NCBI RefSeq assembly: GCF_016711335.1
Contig: NZ_JADJTF010000001.1
Coordinates: forward strand, 3,348,001 to 3,412,000
Origin: Thiofilum sp.
GTDB taxonomy: Bacteria; Pseudomonadota; Gammaproteobacteria; Thiotrichales; Thiotrichaceae
Direction of reading: 5' to 3'
Length of the DNA: 64,000 nt
Shown: positions 19,787 through 28,753 of the stretch, in pieces
Layout of the letters: the number at the start of each line of letters is the position of its first letter
How positions within the stretch are numbered: the stretch's first letter is position 1
The notes under the pieces: generated by a model
Database searches by the model: none
Told to the model about the DNA's origin: nothing
The model's input: the letters and a program-made list of their open reading frames with translations, nothing else
Made by a program: the position numbers and the translations under genes

Positions 19787-20380
19787 ATGACACAAAAAAA
19801 TCCTAATCCACAAGGCAAGGGACTTGTGCCCGTGTTAGCAGCATTGCACCATGCTAGTGATGCGCTGTGTATTATCCCCAAAACGGTCGAGCAAATTAGC
19901 GCCGATTTGTTTACCTCCATGTTCGTGCTGGAAAGTCGCTTTCAGTTTAAACCGATTCGCGGGCGTAAGTATTGGCTCTATCGCTATGGTGAACGCTTTC
20001 AGCTTTCGCCCGTCTTTCCTGAGCAATGGAGTGTACCTACTTTTGATCAAGTGATTGGTTGTTGCGAGTTGCAAGAGGATTTAGCGTGGACATTAGAATT
20101 AAGTCCTGAAGCAGCTCAAGACCTGCAATTATTGGAATATATCCGTATTAATCGTGAGCGTTTTGAGCAGAGCTTACAAGCCAGTGAGAGTATGCAGTCC
20201 GCTTTACCTGTGTATGTAGCCACACTGCCCTTTTATCAACGAGTTTTTGCAGCAGCACTAGCCAGTTCCTTAAGGCAGTCGATGCAATTAACGGGGATTG
20301 CACAATTAACTTATGAGCAGGCTTTGCAACGCCTGCCTGCACCTTTGGATGACAATAATGACACTGAACACCAAGACTAG
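19787..20380 (+). CDS. DUF2452-type protein
   Basis: A 197-residue protein that begins with NPNPQGKGLVPVLAAL, which I recognise as the hallmark of the DUF2452 family; function unknown. Further conserved-looking segments are SADLFTSMFVLESRFQFKP and KYWLYRYGERFQLS. No signal peptide or membrane helix, so cytoplasmic. Its start codon is only 21 bp from the divergent HNH start codon and has no good ribosome site, so its transcript must begin inside or at the edge of the HNH gene. The convergent gene downstream ends 12 bp away. Confidence 0.6.
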   Translation: MTQKNPNPQGKGLVPVLAALHHASDALCIIPKTVEQISADLFTSMFVLESRFQFKPIRGRKYWLYRYGERFQLSPVFPEQWSVPTFDQVIGCCELQEDLAWTLELSPEAAQDLQLLEYIRINRERFEQSLQASESMQSALPVYVATLPFYQRVFAAALASSLRQSMQLTGIAQLTYEQALQRLPAPLDDNNDTEHQD

Positions 20381-20392
20381 GGGGTTTGTATT

Positions 20393-21532
20393 CTAATCCT
20401 GCAATAAATACTTACCGCGTGAGGGTAGTGGCTCTGTGCCTACAATTTTAGCTACCGTAGCGCCGCGCCACACATATTTAAACGTATTACGCGATAGCAC
20501 AATACCGGATGTCCCTGCGGTAATGGGTGTGCGCTCTTGAAACGCTCCCTCACCTTCTAAACTAATTAGCTCGGCAATCACATCGCCCTTATGCACGTAT
20601 TGACCTAAGGCGACGGTATAAGCTAATAAACCTGCTTGTGGAGTTTTAATCATTTCGGTCGCGGCTAACTCACTCGCGGCGGGTGTTTTCTCAGGTAAAG
20701 GTAAGATTAGCTCTCCACCAATTAAACCCTGTGTTTGGAAAAAGGCATAGAGATGCTGAGCATCTTGTTGATTTAATTCATCAAAGGTATCAAATTGACC
20801 GCGATACTCTAAAGTCGCCGAATGAGTGGCTTGAGGAATAGGTTTATCAGGAAATTGTTGGGCTAGTCGACTCCACAACGTTGACCACACCTCATCAAAT
20901 GAACTGCCCCCACTCGCCTCACAGACCAAAGTCGCCGCAGCGCCCATCCAATCGGATAGACTTTGCATCAGGGTAGTTGAGGGTGGAATAGTAAAAATAT
21001 GCGGTAAGGAATCACTATCGCAATGCAAATCTAAAACATAATCCGCATCAAACGCCTCTAGCATCACATAATGACGCTGCCACTGGAGCGCATTCATCGG
21101 TTGTTGCTCATTCAACCAATGCTCTACTAACTCGCGCACGCGCTGCACATTGTCCTCAGCCTTATCGGTGAGGTAGTCCCCTATACTGTCTTCGAGTGCG
21201 GTGTATAAATCAGGCCATTGGCGATTAAAATTCACTCCCGAACTGCGGTCATAGCGCCCTTGATGCTGTAAAAATCCAATGTCACCCATGCCTAAGGGAT
21301 TAACCATAGGAAAAACCACAAACTGAGCATTTAATAAGCCTTGGCGCTCTGCTGCGATCAGGTAGTCTAGTAAATGATGCAGAATCAAAATCCCCGGCTG
21401 TTCATCGGCATGCAAAGCGGCTTGCAAAAAGACTTTGCGCGGCGCGGGTGTGCCGATTTTGAAATAAGTGAGTTCAGTACGTTTCCCCGGAGCATCGCCC
21501 TCGATTATTTTTACTATTTTTTCTACGCTCAT
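20393..21532 (-). CDS. Succinylglutamate desuccinylase/aspartoacylase family zinc hydrolase
   Basis: A 379-residue M14-like metallo-amidohydrolase, probably deacylating an N-acyl amino acid or similar small amide. Zinc ligands are visible in QAALHADEQPG (His, Glu) and the His of DYVLDLHCDSDS; the catalytic Glu is in SATLEYRGQ. The C-terminal ~90 residues (GLLAYTVALGQYVHKGDVIAE) form the biotinyl/lipoyl-like beta-barrel typical of this subgroup. I chose the ATG at 21532 since AGGAGG lies six bases upstream; the frame is open a further 27 codons. Substrate unknown. Confidence 0.85.
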   Translation of the reverse strand: MSVEKIVKIIEGDAPGKRTELTYFKIGTPAPRKVFLQAALHADEQPGILILHHLLDYLIAAERQGLLNAQFVVFPMVNPLGMGDIGFLQHQGRYDRSSGVNFNRQWPDLYTALEDSIGDYLTDKAEDNVQRVRELVEHWLNEQQPMNALQWQRHYVMLEAFDADYVLDLHCDSDSLPHIFTIPPSTTLMQSLSDWMGAAATLVCEASGGSSFDEVWSTLWSRLAQQFPDKPIPQATHSATLEYRGQFDTFDELNQQDAQHLYAFFQTQGLIGGELILPLPEKTPAASELAATEMIKTPQAGLLAYTVALGQYVHKGDVIAELISLEGEGAFQERTPITAGTSGIVLSRNTFKYVWRGATVAKIVGTEPLPSRGKYLLQD

Positions 21533-21627
21533 TGTTTGCCTCCTATGCTGGTTACTTGCCAAACTCTGCTCACTCCCCCTATTCTGCCTCATCTGTTTCA
21601 GTACATCATCCATAACACGATACCCTT

Positions 21628-22299
21628 ATGCTCAAACTCAGTGACGTTTCTAAAGCCTATCGCCAACCCGATGGTCAACCCACACCGATCTTGTCAGGGG
21701 TGAATTTCACCCTAGCGGCAGGGCAATCAGCCGCATTATTGGGAGCGAGTGGTAGTGGCAAAAGTACTTTATTGCATTTAATTGCAGGCTTAGATCGACC
21801 TGATGCAGGTACGATCAGTATTCAAAATCAATCCATTACAGCACTCAGTGAAAGCCAATTAGCCCATTTGCGCCGCGCTACCATCAGCTTAGTGTTTCAG
21901 CAGTTTTATTTGATTAGTACGCTAACCGTAGCAGACAATATTCGCTTTCAAGCCCAACTCGCCAAACGTTATAACCCTCAATGGAAAGCGGAGCTGATTG
22001 AACGCTTAGGTTTAACCAGTCAATTACAAAAATACCCGCATCAACTCTCCGGTGGGCAACAGCAACGGGTGGCTATCGCCCGTGCTTTATTACATAAACC
22101 CGCCTTAGTCCTCGCGGATGAACCCACAGGTAATTTAGACGAGCACAGTAGTGAGCAAGTCATGGCGTTACTCAGTGAATTGGTCAAACAAGCAGGCAGT
22201 AGCCTACTGATGGTCACGCACAGCAAAGTCATGGCGAGCTATTTAGATCAACAGTATTGGCTCAAATCGGGGGTACTCCACCCTGAGGAAGTGCTATGA
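21628..22299 (+). CDS. ABC transporter ATP-binding protein (LolD/AttE-like)
   Basis: A 223-residue nucleotide-binding subunit of the MacB/LolD class. Walker A GASGSGKST spans residues 39-47, the Q-loop is FQQFYLISTLTV, the signature is LSGGQQQR, and Walker B is LVLADEPTGNLDEH. It powers the adjacent FtsX-type permease, with which it overlaps by four bases (ATGA). With the lipocalin-like gene that follows, the arrangement matches att-type (AttE-AttFG-AttH) or hydrophobic-cargo export operons rather than the lipoprotein-sorting Lol system. Confidence 0.93.
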   Translation: MLKLSDVSKAYRQPDGQPTPILSGVNFTLAAGQSAALLGASGSGKSTLLHLIAGLDRPDAGTISIQNQSITALSESQLAHLRRATISLVFQQFYLISTLTVADNIRFQAQLAKRYNPQWKAELIERLGLTSQLQKYPHQLSGGQQQRVAIARALLHKPALVLADEPTGNLDEHSSEQVMALLSELVKQAGSSLLMVTHSKVMASYLDQQYWLKSGVLHPEEVL

Positions 22300-24785
22300 G
22301 TGAGTTAGGTTTAAGCCTTAAAGCGCTCCTAAGTCACTACTGGCGCTACCCTTGGCAAGCGTTGTTTTTACTGGTGGGTCTGTGTGCTGGCGTGGGCTTA
22401 TGGTCAGCCGTGCAAGTGATTAATAGCCACGCTAGAGCCAGTTACGACCATGCTAATCAAGTACTCGGTGCTCAAGCGCATTTCTGGATTCGCGCTCAAG
22501 AAGGTAATGGTGTAAGTACCGAGGATTATACTCAGTTGCGCCGTTTAGGGTTTCGTGAGGTCTATCCCGTGGTGCAAGGGATAGTGACCACAGCTAATAA
22601 CCAACGCATCCCTTTGATTGCTACCGACCCGCTGGTGTTACCCGTTGAAGCGCTTGCAACTAATACTTCCGCCGTAGAGTTTAATGGTCTAGCCTTTATC
22701 CAGCCGCCGTATCAAACATGGTTTCCACCCGACTTAGCTCAGGAACTCAACTTAAGCACTAATCAGCAACTCCTATTAAAAAACGGACAAACCCTCCCGC
22801 CCGCCGTGTTACAAACTCAAGCTCAACAAGGGCGGCAAATACTCCTAGACATCGCCCCCGCGCTGCAAGTATTACAGCGCACTAACTTAAGCTATTTGGC
22901 CGTTACCCAATTAAGTACGGAGCGGCAAGAGCAATTACAGCAAGCACTACCCAGCTATTTGCAGCTCGTACCTAATCGTCAGAGCTTAGATCTCACTCAA
23001 TTGACTCAAAGCCTACATACTCAACTAACCGCCATGAGCTTACTGTCTTTTGCGGTGGGGCTATTTATTGTATTTAATGCAGTGCGTTTTTCACTCTGGT
23101 ATCGCCGCCCGACCTTACGCACCTTACGTTTAATCGGTGTAAGTGTGCATACTTTGACCCTAGCGATTGGGGTAGAAACCCTGCTGTGGAGTGTTATAGG
23201 GAGTGGTTTGGGTTTAACTATCGGTTATGGTTTGAGTCAAACACTGCTTCCTACTGTCAGTTCAAGTTTGCAGTCCTTGTATGGCGCGAATATCGGTGCA
23301 GATATTATTTTACAACCGACGACTTTAGTATTAGCGTGGCTCTTAACCTTAGGTGGCTTGGTGTTAGCGCTGGCCACTCCACTATGGCAACAATTACGCT
23401 TACCCGTCTTGCCTAGCAACTCATTGAGCACTCATTGGTTGACTGATCAACGGACTCGCCAATATTTACTGATTGCGTCAATAGTCTTAAGTATGGTGGC
23501 ACTTATTCTATACCCCTTCATCACTACCCTAGTACAAGGCTTTGTATTACTAGGCATAGTCTTATTAGCGGGTGCTTGGGCTTTACCCACTCTATTAGCT
23601 CTTAGCTTGAAAGCACTCGAAACACTACTGCCTAAAAACTCATTCAAAAGCCGTTGGTTGATTCGTGATGGTTGGGCGCAATTGCCCGCTTTGCGTACCG
23701 CAATGATGGCGCTGTTATTAGCTTTAACTGCCAACTTAGGGGTGGAGGCTTTGGTAGGAAGCTTTCGCACTTCGCTTTCCAATTGGTTAGAGCAACGTCT
23801 GTCCTCAGACCTGTATGTACAAGGCAGTAGTCAATTTGATTTACCAAAACTATTAGCCAACCCCAGCACTGCACAATGGCTAGCCGCTACTAATGAACGC
23901 ACTCAGGTGACTTTACGCTATCAAGAGCGCCCGCTGATTGTACGGGGTATTGATCACACTGCGCCCGATACCAATGATCTAGGTATTACTCAAGCGGTAT
24001 CGAATGCAGTAGCACTATGGCGCAGCTTAGACACCACTAAAAACTGGGTACTCGCTAATGAACAATTGCACTTTTTGGGGGGCAAACAACTAGGCGAAGT
24101 CGTAGAACTAACTACGCCACAAGGATTAAAATCTTTCACCATTGCCGCATTCGTGCATGATTATGGCAATCCGTATTACCAGCTTTATATCCCCAACCCC
24201 GTACTTAAAACCTATTGGACTCATCCAGAGCCTTGGAATATTTCCCTCTGGCTGAAAAGCCCTAGTGATTTACCTAAAGCCGAACAAGCTTTAATCGAAG
24301 CGGGAGCCAAAGCAGGCGATTGGACGGTGCAAAAAACCATTAAAGACGTGTCGATGACTATTTTTGAACGTACTTTTGCTATGACGGCCGCGATGAACAC
24401 TTTGACCTTATGGGTGGCTGGTATTGCTTTGCTCGCGGCACTCATGGCGATATTGCAAGAGCGCTTGCCTGAATTTGCCCAATGGCGAGCTTTGGGCGTG
24501 AATACGACTGAGCAATGGTTAGTAATGAGTACGCCGCTGCTGATTTGGGCCGCCGTCACATGGTTAGTCTCTTTACCCTTAGGTGCATTATTGTCGTGGA
24601 TTTTGATTCATAAGCTTAATGTAATGGCGTTTGGTTGGAGTATGCCCTTACTGTGGTCAATGCAACCTGCTTGGATTTTAGCGCTTATGACGGTGGGCGT
24701 GATTGTTATTACATTAGCGCTGGTTGCATGGCAATTGAAACGCCAATTACCGCAAGCCTTAGCACGGTTGGGAGGTCAAGCATGA
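22296..24785 (+). CDS. FtsX-like ABC transporter permease, fused double unit
   Basis: An 829-residue inner-membrane permease. The N-terminus has one membrane helix (ALFLLVGLCAGVGLWSAV) followed by a ~200-residue periplasmic domain, then a three-helix FtsX core around residues 245-360. A second half repeats the plan, with a periplasmic domain at about residues 490-695 and a last FtsX core. This fused architecture is seen in AttF/AttG-like and DUF214 permeases, which move lipophilic substrates mechanically out of the membrane rather than through a channel. Overlaps both neighbours by four bases, so the three genes form one translationally coupled unit. Confidence 0.9.
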   Translation: MSELGLSLKALLSHYWRYPWQALFLLVGLCAGVGLWSAVQVINSHARASYDHANQVLGAQAHFWIRAQEGNGVSTEDYTQLRRLGFREVYPVVQGIVTTANNQRIPLIATDPLVLPVEALATNTSAVEFNGLAFIQPPYQTWFPPDLAQELNLSTNQQLLLKNGQTLPPAVLQTQAQQGRQILLDIAPALQVLQRTNLSYLAVTQLSTERQEQLQQALPSYLQLVPNRQSLDLTQLTQSLHTQLTAMSLLSFAVGLFIVFNAVRFSLWYRRPTLRTLRLIGVSVHTLTLAIGVETLLWSVIGSGLGLTIGYGLSQTLLPTVSSSLQSLYGANIGADIILQPTTLVLAWLLTLGGLVLALATPLWQQLRLPVLPSNSLSTHWLTDQRTRQYLLIASIVLSMVALILYPFITTLVQGFVLLGIVLLAGAWALPTLLALSLKALETLLPKNSFKSRWLIRDGWAQLPALRTAMMALLLALTANLGVEALVGSFRTSLSNWLEQRLSSDLYVQGSSQFDLPKLLANPSTAQWLAATNERTQVTLRYQERPLIVRGIDHTAPDTNDLGITQAVSNAVALWRSLDTTKNWVLANEQLHFLGGKQLGEVVELTTPQGLKSFTIAAFVHDYGNPYYQLYIPNPVLKTYWTHPEPWNISLWLKSPSDLPKAEQALIEAGAKAGDWTVQKTIKDVSMTIFERTFAMTAAMNTLTLWVAGIALLAALMAILQERLPEFAQWRALGVNTTEQWLVMSTPLLIWAAVTWLVSLPLGALLSWILIHKLNVMAFGWSMPLLWSMQPAWILALMTVGVIVITLALVAWQLKRQLPQALARLGGQA

Positions 24786-25867
24786 GAATACTAGGATTAT
24801 TACTGCTTAGTCTTTGGAGTAACTTATTGTTGGCAGAAAGTGCTACCCAAGATGTCTATCAAGTGCTACGTCAAGAAGCACAAGGCTATGCCGAAGTCAC
24901 CCCGAATCGAGTATTCAACTTTCCCGCTGATCATGCGCCACACCCTGAGTATCGTATTGAGTGGTGGTATATCACTGCGAATTTAACAGATCCTGAGGGT
25001 AAACCTTGGGGCATTCAATGGACTTTATTTAGGCAATCATTAACGCCCAATCCGATATTAAATGGTTGGGAAAGTAACCAAATGTGGATGGCACATGCTG
25101 CCCTATCGACTCCTCAAGGCTATTTTCCAGCACAACGCTTTGCACGCGGGGGCATTGGTCAGGCGGGCGTGAGTACTACACCGTTTGCAGCATGGCTGGA
25201 TGATTGGGCTTGGCAAAGTACTTCGATGGAACCCTTCCCGTCAACTTTAAAATTTACGGTAGCAGATTGGGACTTAAGCTTTGAATTACAAAGTGATAAA
25301 CCTTGGGTGCTACAGGGTGATAAGGGTTATAGCCAAAAATCAGCGGGTAATCAGGCAAGCTACTATTACAGCCAACCGCATATTCAAATCAAAGGCTCAG
25401 CCACCCGCAACGGGCAAACTATCCCCTTACAAGGAACTGCATGGCTGGATCGAGAGTGGAGTTCACAGCCGCTGGCGCCTAATCAGTCGGGTTGGGATTG
25501 GTTTTCACTGCACTTTAATGATGGTTATGCCTTGATGGTGTATCAATTGCGTCATGCTGATGGTCAGCATTGGCTGAGTGGCAGTTGGGTTACACCAGAG
25601 GGGATGAGCCAAACCCTAAAGGCGGACGATATTAAATTAACACAACAGGCTATGGATACGATTGAGGTACTCAAGCACGGTGAAAAAATCACTATCACCT
25701 TACCCCTAGCGTGGACGATTGAATTACCTAAACTCAATAAACGCTGGCAAATCACTACGCCCTATCCGAATCAATGGATGGCAGCACAATTTCCGTATTG
25801 GGAAGGGATAGTTGAAGTGGATGGCGGAAAAAGTGGGATGGGTTATATGGAATTGACTGGATACTAA
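24782..25867 (+). CDS. AttH/CrtC-like lipocalin-fold protein, secreted
   Basis: From the ATG at 24782 (overlapping the permease stop as ATGA) the protein has 361 residues. The N-terminus is a signal peptide, MRILGLLLLSLWSNLLLA before ES. The rest is the duplicated lipocalin-like fold of the AttH/hydroxyneurosporene synthase (CrtC) family: FPADHAPHPEYRIEWWYITA, GIQWTLFRQSL, MWMAHAALSTPQGYF and AWLDREWSSQPLAPNQSGWD. Members bind hydrophobic ligands. With the ABC pair upstream it probably receives or chaperones a lipophilic molecule in the periplasm. It is not a carotenoid enzyme by context: no carotenoid genes are near. Confidence 0.85.
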   Translation: MRILGLLLLSLWSNLLLAESATQDVYQVLRQEAQGYAEVTPNRVFNFPADHAPHPEYRIEWWYITANLTDPEGKPWGIQWTLFRQSLTPNPILNGWESNQMWMAHAALSTPQGYFPAQRFARGGIGQAGVSTTPFAAWLDDWAWQSTSMEPFPSTLKFTVADWDLSFELQSDKPWVLQGDKGYSQKSAGNQASYYYSQPHIQIKGSATRNGQTIPLQGTAWLDREWSSQPLAPNQSGWDWFSLHFNDGYALMVYQLRHADGQHWLSGSWVTPEGMSQTLKADDIKLTQQAMDTIEVLKHGEKITITLPLAWTIELPKLNKRWQITTPYPNQWMAAQFPYWEGIVEVDGGKSGMGYMELTGY

Positions 25868-25875
25868 GTATCCAG
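25857..25875 (+). terminator. Hairpin whose loop is the stop codon
   Basis: CTGGATAC (25857-25864) and GTATCCAG (25868-25875) pair perfectly and the three-base loop is the TAA stop of the AttH-like gene. No T-run follows, so it may protect the 3' end or slow ribosomes rather than terminate. The 104-bp repeat begins four bases later. Confidence 0.5.
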
Positions 25876-25878
25876 CTA

Positions 25879-25982
25879 AAAGTAATCGTGTACTTTTGGA
25901 GCAGTCTTGGCGGCAGGGATGCCGCCTTGAAGCGTACAGGGAGGTATTTACAGCGCCTGCGGAGGAAGTACACGATTACTTT
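25879..25982 (-). repeat. 104-bp structured intergenic repeat, copy 2 (inverted)
   Basis: Bounded by AAAGTAATCGTGTACTT (25879-25895) and its perfect 17-base complement (25966-25982). The core again contains GGCGGCA/TGCCGCC and is nearly the reverse complement of the core at 18675-18750. Compared with copy 1, bases in the outer arms have changed on both sides so that pairing is kept. It follows the AttH-like gene by 11 bp. Confidence 0.85.
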
Positions 25983-26055
25983 GGCTCAAGTACTTAAGCT
26001 GTTTAGCACGTGACTATTCAAGCTACGTGCTAAATAAGATTTAGTTGGATTAGGT

Positions 26056-26628
26056 CTAAAACGTAGAAAAAGTAACCCCACCAGTGAGCAAACCGTTAGA
26101 GGTATTATCTCCTTTGAAATGTTCGTACTCGCCACGGATTCCTAAGTTATTAGTAAATTTATAGCCTGCGCCCACACCAAATAATGCGCCTTTGTCATCA
26201 GTTGTCGTGGTCACAGAATTACTTTGGACTTCAGTTTCAGTAGAAAACATACCTAGCTTACCGAATACCTCTGCTTTTTCCATCACTGGCATACTAGCTG
26301 TCGCTGCTACTGAGTATCCCGTTGTTTTGTGAGATGAGCTTGGGGTTTTACCTTGTGCTTCGACCTCTTCGTCGAGTAAATGATAATAATTGCCCTCCAC
26401 CCCAAAAGTTTGGTTAAACTTATAGCCGCCATACAGTTTCCAAGCATAGCAATCCCACTCATTAGCATCACAAGTATCGGCTACATCACCTGTTTGCTTA
26501 CCCATACTTGCGCCCGCATAAAAACCAGCACCATTGCCATCACTTAGACCCAAACCTGTCGTGATGCCGCCCGCCCACACGGATGAAGTGCTCAGCGCAA
26601 TCGCTAAGGCTAATAATTTTTGTTTCAT
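26056..26628 (-). CDS. Small outer-membrane beta-barrel protein (OmpA-like transmembrane fold), paralogue A
   Basis: A 190-residue secreted protein with signal peptide MKQKLLALAIALSTSSVWA. The mature part alternates short hydrophobic/aromatic strands with Gly-rich turns (GAGFYAGASMG, AWKLYGGYKF, LFGVGAGYKFTNNLGIRGEYEHF) and ends in Phe (VTFSTF), the classical barrel C-terminus recognised by BamA; about eight strands. A Cys pair, CDANEWDC, could form a disulfide in a loop or turn. Closely related in plan to the gene at 26797. No further function can be read. Confidence 0.85.
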   Translation of the reverse strand: MKQKLLALAIALSTSSVWAGGITTGLGLSDGNGAGFYAGASMGKQTGDVADTCDANEWDCYAWKLYGGYKFNQTFGVEGNYYHLLDEEVEAQGKTPSSSHKTTGYSVAATASMPVMEKAEVFGKLGMFSTETEVQSNSVTTTTDDKGALFGVGAGYKFTNNLGIRGEYEHFKGDNTSNGLLTGGVTFSTF

Positions 26629-26796
26629 TTTTATTCTCGTTTTACTTAGTAAAAGATTACTTAATCAACCCACTCAATAATGAGCTGATTTATTTTATTA
26701 TTCATTAAACTCCATTAGGTTAGGAGTTTTCCCGACAAAAAGGATTAACGGTTAAGTTTTAACCATAGTATTAAACTAAAACGGCACACTCATCCC

Positions 26797-27342
26797 TTAA
26801 AAGCTAGAAAACGTAATACCGGCTGAAACCGTACCTATATCTTGACTATCTGAATTACTTTGCAAATTTTCATACTCTCCACGCAAACTCAAATTATCAT
26901 TCATTTTATATTGCGCTCCTAAGCCCCATAACAAATCAGTACGCTCCGAGGACACATCACCACCCGACGCATAACCTGCGACATTGCGCCCAGACAAGAT
27001 ACCTAAACGCCCAAACGCATCAATGTCTTGAGCCACGGGCATAGACGCTACCGCGCTTAAGCTTACTCCGGTCGTTTTTAGGGTCGTACCATCGCTATAT
27101 TCCACATCTAATAACTGATGATAGGCCCCCTCCACTGACACATTGTCACTGAGCTTATAGCCCAGCAATACCTTGCCTTGTAGGCAGTTACTATCATCGC
27201 CGCAGTCGCTAAGCTTACCCCAAGACACCACTGTACCTAGGTTGCCACCGATGTATAAATTTTTGCTATCCATTAAATCTGCCGCTAAAACGCTAGCATT
27301 AGCCACTGTCACCCACGCTAGTGCCATTAGATATTTTTTCAT
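26797..27342 (-). CDS. Small outer-membrane beta-barrel protein, paralogue B
   Basis: About 181 residues from the ATG at 27342, which directly precedes a signal peptide (MKKYLMALAWVTVANASVLA); a frame start at 27363 would add seven residues. It shares with paralogue A the strand pattern, the spaced Cys pair (CGDDSNC), a YHQLLD/YHLLDE element, SAVASMPV/AATASMPV, and the LGxQYKMNDNLSLRGEYE region, ending in Phe (ITFSSF). The two genes lie 168 bp apart in the same direction and look like a tandem duplication that has since diverged. Confidence 0.85.
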   Translation of the reverse strand: MKKYLMALAWVTVANASVLAADLMDSKNLYIGGNLGTVVSWGKLSDCGDDSNCLQGKVLLGYKLSDNVSVEGAYHQLLDVEYSDGTTLKTTGVSLSAVASMPVAQDIDAFGRLGILSGRNVAGYASGGDVSSERTDLLWGLGAQYKMNDNLSLRGEYENLQSNSDSQDIGTVSAGITFSSF

Positions 27343-27806
27343 TATTGTGCTCACTGTTAACAAGGTTGGGGTTTACCACTAAAGGCAAGATACACTCTAT
27401 TCATAGGTACATTGTTTCATGCATGAACGTGCCTGCCCATTTTTTCCGATAGGTTGAATAATTAAAGTAGCCGCTGCTTAAGCGTCTCCTACCTCCAGCT
27501 CCCTACTTAACGCGTTTACCTAGCAAAGCTCTAGAAAAGTCTACAAACCGCAACCTAACCGATCCGAAGTGATCTCATCATAGTTATTTAAACTTTAAAA
27601 ATATTGCTCTAATGATATTTAGATGAATTTAATTAAAAATATTAATTTAATTTCTCGACACTTATACATTTAATTTGCCGATAGAATAGATAATGTTTTT
27701 TTGCTATAATGCAAATCATAAATAAACATTAACAATAGACAGGCAATTACCTATACCAAACCCAAATAACTTTGGATATAGGAATTACACTTCTCCTAGG
27801 TTTATT
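27343..27806. other. 460-bp AT-rich divergent intergenic region
   Basis: No believable open reading frame. It must hold the promoters of paralogue B (minus) and the solute-binding protein gene (plus). The only strong element I see is the extended -10 box described separately. The segment 27590-27780 is markedly AT-rich. Confidence 0.5.
27702..27710 (+). promoter_or_regulatory. Extended -10 promoter element for the solute-binding protein gene
   Basis: TGCTATAAT matches the extended sigma-70 -10 consensus TGnTATAAT exactly. No good -35 hexamer lies at the right spacing, as is usual for extended -10 promoters. It is about 97 bp upstream of the ATG at 27807. Confidence 0.5.
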
Positions 27807-28631
27807 ATGTATCGGGACTTCATTATGCACTTAGTTAGCACTGTATTATTAATATTAGGTTTACTTTCACCTAGCTTAAGTCATGCTAGTGAACCAACAC
27901 TCACCGTCTCTACCTCACCCTCCCCGCCTCTATTTTTCCCTGAACCCTTTAATGAGGGTATGCAGGGTTTAGAATATGATCTAGTCAGTGCCTTAGCTAA
28001 GCAAGCAGGTTTTAAGGTAGAGTTTAAGCGTTATCCGTGGAATCGTGTGATAGCTTTTTTAGAAAAAGGTAAACTCGATCTCACTATGTCTATGACACGC
28101 ACACCTGAGCGTGAAAAATTTATCCATTTTTTAGGGTTCGCTAATTATGAGCAGTTTTGTATTTTAGTAAGCCGCAAAAGTGATATTAAAATAGAAAAAT
28201 TAGACGATCTGACCAAACCCGGATTTAAATTTGGTTTACACCAAAACTACCATTACTCCAACGAATTTAATCAGCGCCTTGAAAATGACCCAGAGTTTCG
28301 TTCTCATTTTGAATTCTTACCCGATCCTATCGAAGAGTTTGACCCATTAGTATCAGGAAAAATCCAAGGTTTTATCTTTGATGGTAATATTGGAGCTTAT
28401 GCGCTTAAAACAGATAAAAGGATGGTAGAGTTGCGCATGGTTTGTCCCCCCTTCTTTCCACCTTCACCCGTAAACTTTGCAGTCAGTAAACAGATTCCAC
28501 AAGAAAAAATAGATCAACTGCAAAAAGCCTATGATAGTCTAAAAGCTGATGGTACTCTCAATGCTATTCTTGAGCGTTACATTAAAATAGGCTATATTCC
28601 TGATCCCACTAAAAATGAGCAAAATTATTAA
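27807..28631 (+). CDS. Periplasmic solute-binding protein, family 3 type
   Basis: A 274-residue secreted protein with signal peptide (VSTVLLILGLLSPSLSHA). The mature part has the family-3 binding-protein layout: GLEYDLVSALAKQAGFKVEF, then LDLTMSMTRTPEREKFIHF near residue 100, and a C-terminal DQLQKAYDSLKADGTLNAI. Such proteins bind amino acids or similar solutes. No ABC permease or ATPase is adjacent; instead a membrane GGDEF-EAL gene follows in the same direction, so it may act as the sensor part of a signalling pair rather than in uptake. An internal ATG seven codons in (27828) is an alternative start. Confidence 0.85.
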   Translation: MYRDFIMHLVSTVLLILGLLSPSLSHASEPTLTVSTSPSPPLFFPEPFNEGMQGLEYDLVSALAKQAGFKVEFKRYPWNRVIAFLEKGKLDLTMSMTRTPEREKFIHFLGFANYEQFCILVSRKSDIKIEKLDDLTKPGFKFGLHQNYHYSNEFNQRLENDPEFRSHFEFLPDPIEEFDPLVSGKIQGFIFDGNIGAYALKTDKRMVELRMVCPPFFPPSPVNFAVSKQIPQEKIDQLQKAYDSLKADGTLNAILERYIKIGYIPDPTKNEQNY

Positions 28632-28753
28632 TTAATAAGGATATAGTTATATGCTAAAAAAGATTATTACCAAATAAATATCTAGCTCATATGAAAAATT
28701 TTTAAGCTGTTATTAAACTCTGTTCGAGGTGCTATTTTACTTTGTGGATCACA

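Noticed and set aside
24635..24781. Upstream extension of the AttH-like protein
   Set aside because: The extra 49 residues overlap the permease gene and hide the signal peptide; the ATG at 24782 gives a proper signal peptide and ATGA overlap.
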